Part shown: positions 16,589 to 17,745 of the stretch, piece after piece
Numbering within the stretch: position 1 is the stretch's first letter
Layout: each line of letters begins with the position of its first letter
DNA from: Candidatus Krumholzibacteriia bacterium
GTDB taxonomy: Bacteria > Krumholzibacteriota > Krumholzibacteria > WVZY01 > JAKEHA01
Direction: 5' to 3'
Length of the DNA stretch: 17,745 nucleotides
Assembly: GCA_029863355.1 (NCBI GenBank)
Contig: JAOTVO010000021.1
Location: forward strand, 1 to 17,745
Notes under the pieces: model-generated
Databases searched by the model: none
Told to the model about the DNA's origin: nothing
The model's input: only the letters and a program-made list of their open reading frames with translations
Made by a program: the position numbers and the translations under genes

Positions 16589-17745
16589 GTGGCGATCGAT
16601 ACCATTCCCAGTCAGTTCCTCCATTCCGTCGAGACCTTCGACAAGAAGGATGCGTTCCGCTACAAGGCGGGCGGGAAATACGTGAACGTCTCGCACCGCG
16701 AGGCGCTGGACCGCGTGCACCACGCCACGCTGGCGCTGCAGGCGCTGGGGCTGGCCAAGGGCGACCGCGTGGCGCTCCTGTCGGAGAACCGCGTCGAGTG
16801 GGCGCTGGCCGACCTGGCCATCCTGTCCGCCGGGTGCATCACCGTCCCCGTCTACCCGACGGTTCCGCCGGTGCAGGTGGAGTACATCCTCTCCGATTCG
16901 GAGGCGCGCGCCATCTTCGTCTCCACGCCCGAGCTGCTGGAGAAGGTGCGCGTGTGCCGGCCGCGGCTGGGCCGGCTCCAGCACGTGATCTGCTTCGACC
17001 TCGAGAGCGCCGAGGAAGACGTTGTACCCTTCGACGCGTTCATCGAGCGCGGGCGTATGGTCGAGCCCGAGCCGGCTTATCGCGACATCATCGCGACCAT
17101 CGGCAAGTACGACTGGGCCAGCATCATCTACACGTCCGGCACCACCGGCGACCCCAAGGGCGTGATCCTCACCCACTGGAACTTCATGAGCAACGTGCGC
17201 GCCGCCCTGGAGATCTTCGAGATCGGACCGAAGGACACGTGTCTGTCCTTCCTCCCGCTCTCGCACTCCTTCGAGCGCACGGCGGGCTACTACGCGATGC
17301 TCACCGCCGGCGCCTCCATCGCGTACGCGGAGTCCGTCGACACCGTGGCCGACAACATGGGCGAGGTGCGTCCCACGATAATGATCAGCGTGCCGCGCCT
17401 GTACGAGAAGATGTACGCGCGCGTCCTCGACACCGTCGAGAAGGGTTCGCCCACCAAGCAACGGATCTTCAGCTGGGCCGTCGCATCCGGGCGCCGCTAC
17501 GTGAGCGAGAAGCTCTCCGGGCGCGTCAGCCCCATGACGGCCGGCAAGCGCGGCCTGGCCAGCGCCCTGGCCTTTCGCAAGCTCAAGGCGCGCACGGGCG
17601 GGCGCATGCGCTTCTTCGTGTCGGGTGGCGCGCCGCTCGCGCGCGAGATCGCCGAGTTCTTCTACGCGGCCGGGCTCCCCATCCTCGAGGGCTACGGCGT
17701 CACCGAGACCACGCCCGTGATCACGGCCAACACCTTCGAGAACTT
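16589..17745 (+). CDS. Long-chain acyl-CoA synthetase (AMP-forming), N-terminal 385 residues
   Basis: Activates fatty acids with ATP and CoA. Signatures: an N-terminal FRYKAGGKYVNVSHREALD, ALGLAKGDRVALLSENRVEW, the adenylate P-loop IIYTSGTTGDPKGVILTH at about residues 180-197, FLPLSHSFERTAGYY, VPRLYEKMYARV, FFVSGGAPLAREI and EGYGVTETTPVITAN near the edge. SHSFER and the VPRLYEKM block place it with the FAA1/FadD15-like long-chain group rather than short-acid ligases. Family proteins are around 600 residues, so the C-terminal lid is missing. GTG at 16589 is preceded by GGAGG with five bases spacing. The frame is intact to the last base. Confidence 0.93.
   Translation, partial: MAIDTIPSQFLHSVETFDKKDAFRYKAGGKYVNVSHREALDRVHHATLALQALGLAKGDRVALLSENRVEWALADLAILSAGCITVPVYPTVPPVQVEYILSDSEARAIFVSTPELLEKVRVCRPRLGRLQHVICFDLESAEEDVVPFDAFIERGRMVEPEPAYRDIIATIGKYDWASIIYTSGTTGDPKGVILTHWNFMSNVRAALEIFEIGPKDTCLSFLPLSHSFERTAGYYAMLTAGASIAYAESVDTVADNMGEVRPTIMISVPRLYEKMYARVLDTVEKGSPTKQRIFSWAVASGRRYVSEKLSGRVSPMTAGKRGLASALAFRKLKARTGGRMRFFVSGGAPLAREIAEFFYAAGLPILEGYGVTETTPVITANTFEN

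Overview
The window is GC-rich, densely packed bacterial chromosomal DNA. By eye, third codon positions are strongly G/C. The organism is probably a diderm: there is an exported prolyl oligopeptidase and a candidate lipoprotein. Candidates such as Gemmatimonadota, Eisenbacteria-like lineages or Acidobacteriota are only guesses from style; nothing here fixes the phylum. There is no rRNA, tRNA, CRISPR, insertion sequence or phage gene. Both end genes are cut by the window.

Left part (1-5332). A truncated prolyl oligopeptidase gene runs leftwards (1-1607). Diverging from it is a thiamin thiazole operon: a TTGACA promoter, a TPP riboswitch (about 1734-1812), then thiO, thiS, thiG, a TenI-type paralogue and a ThiE-type paralogue (1885-5332), with overlaps or very short gaps. 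This is the glycine-oxidase (Bacillus-type) route. ThiO makes dehydroglycine, ThiS carries sulfur, ThiG builds the thiazole tautomer, TenI aromatises it and ThiE joins it to HMP-PP. The HMP-P kinase gene thiD lies 9.5 kb away with its own divergent promoter region (14844-15659). thiC and thiF are not in the window.

Middle part (5333-9215). After the thi operon, a gene-free stretch carries a probable independent structured small RNA with an extended -10 promoter, an 11-position closing stem and a strong terminator (5370-5610). It may be 6S-like. Then, on the minus strand, come a 69-residue zinc-ribbon protein and a decay zone. The decay zone holds a TPR-protein scrap and the C-terminal tail of a sulfatase whose catalytic part is gone. 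Next are a membrane-anchored protein of unknown function and a NupC-type nucleoside transporter. A small candidate lipoprotein is transcribed the other way.

Right part (9218-17745). Seven minus-strand genes form one probable operon. In transcription order they are: M50 site-2-type protease with CBS domains, OsmC/Ohr-like protein, NhaC-type antiporter, small cupin, Ub-Mut7-C RNase-like protein, a second OsmC-like protein, and a SAM methyltransferase carrying one apparent frameshift. The contents suggest membrane, redox and ion stress handling, but no shared pathway is proven. Divergent from the protease is thiD. It is followed convergently by an aspartate/glutamate-racemase-family gene and, divergently from that, the start of a long-chain acyl-CoA synthetase gene with a near-consensus promoter.
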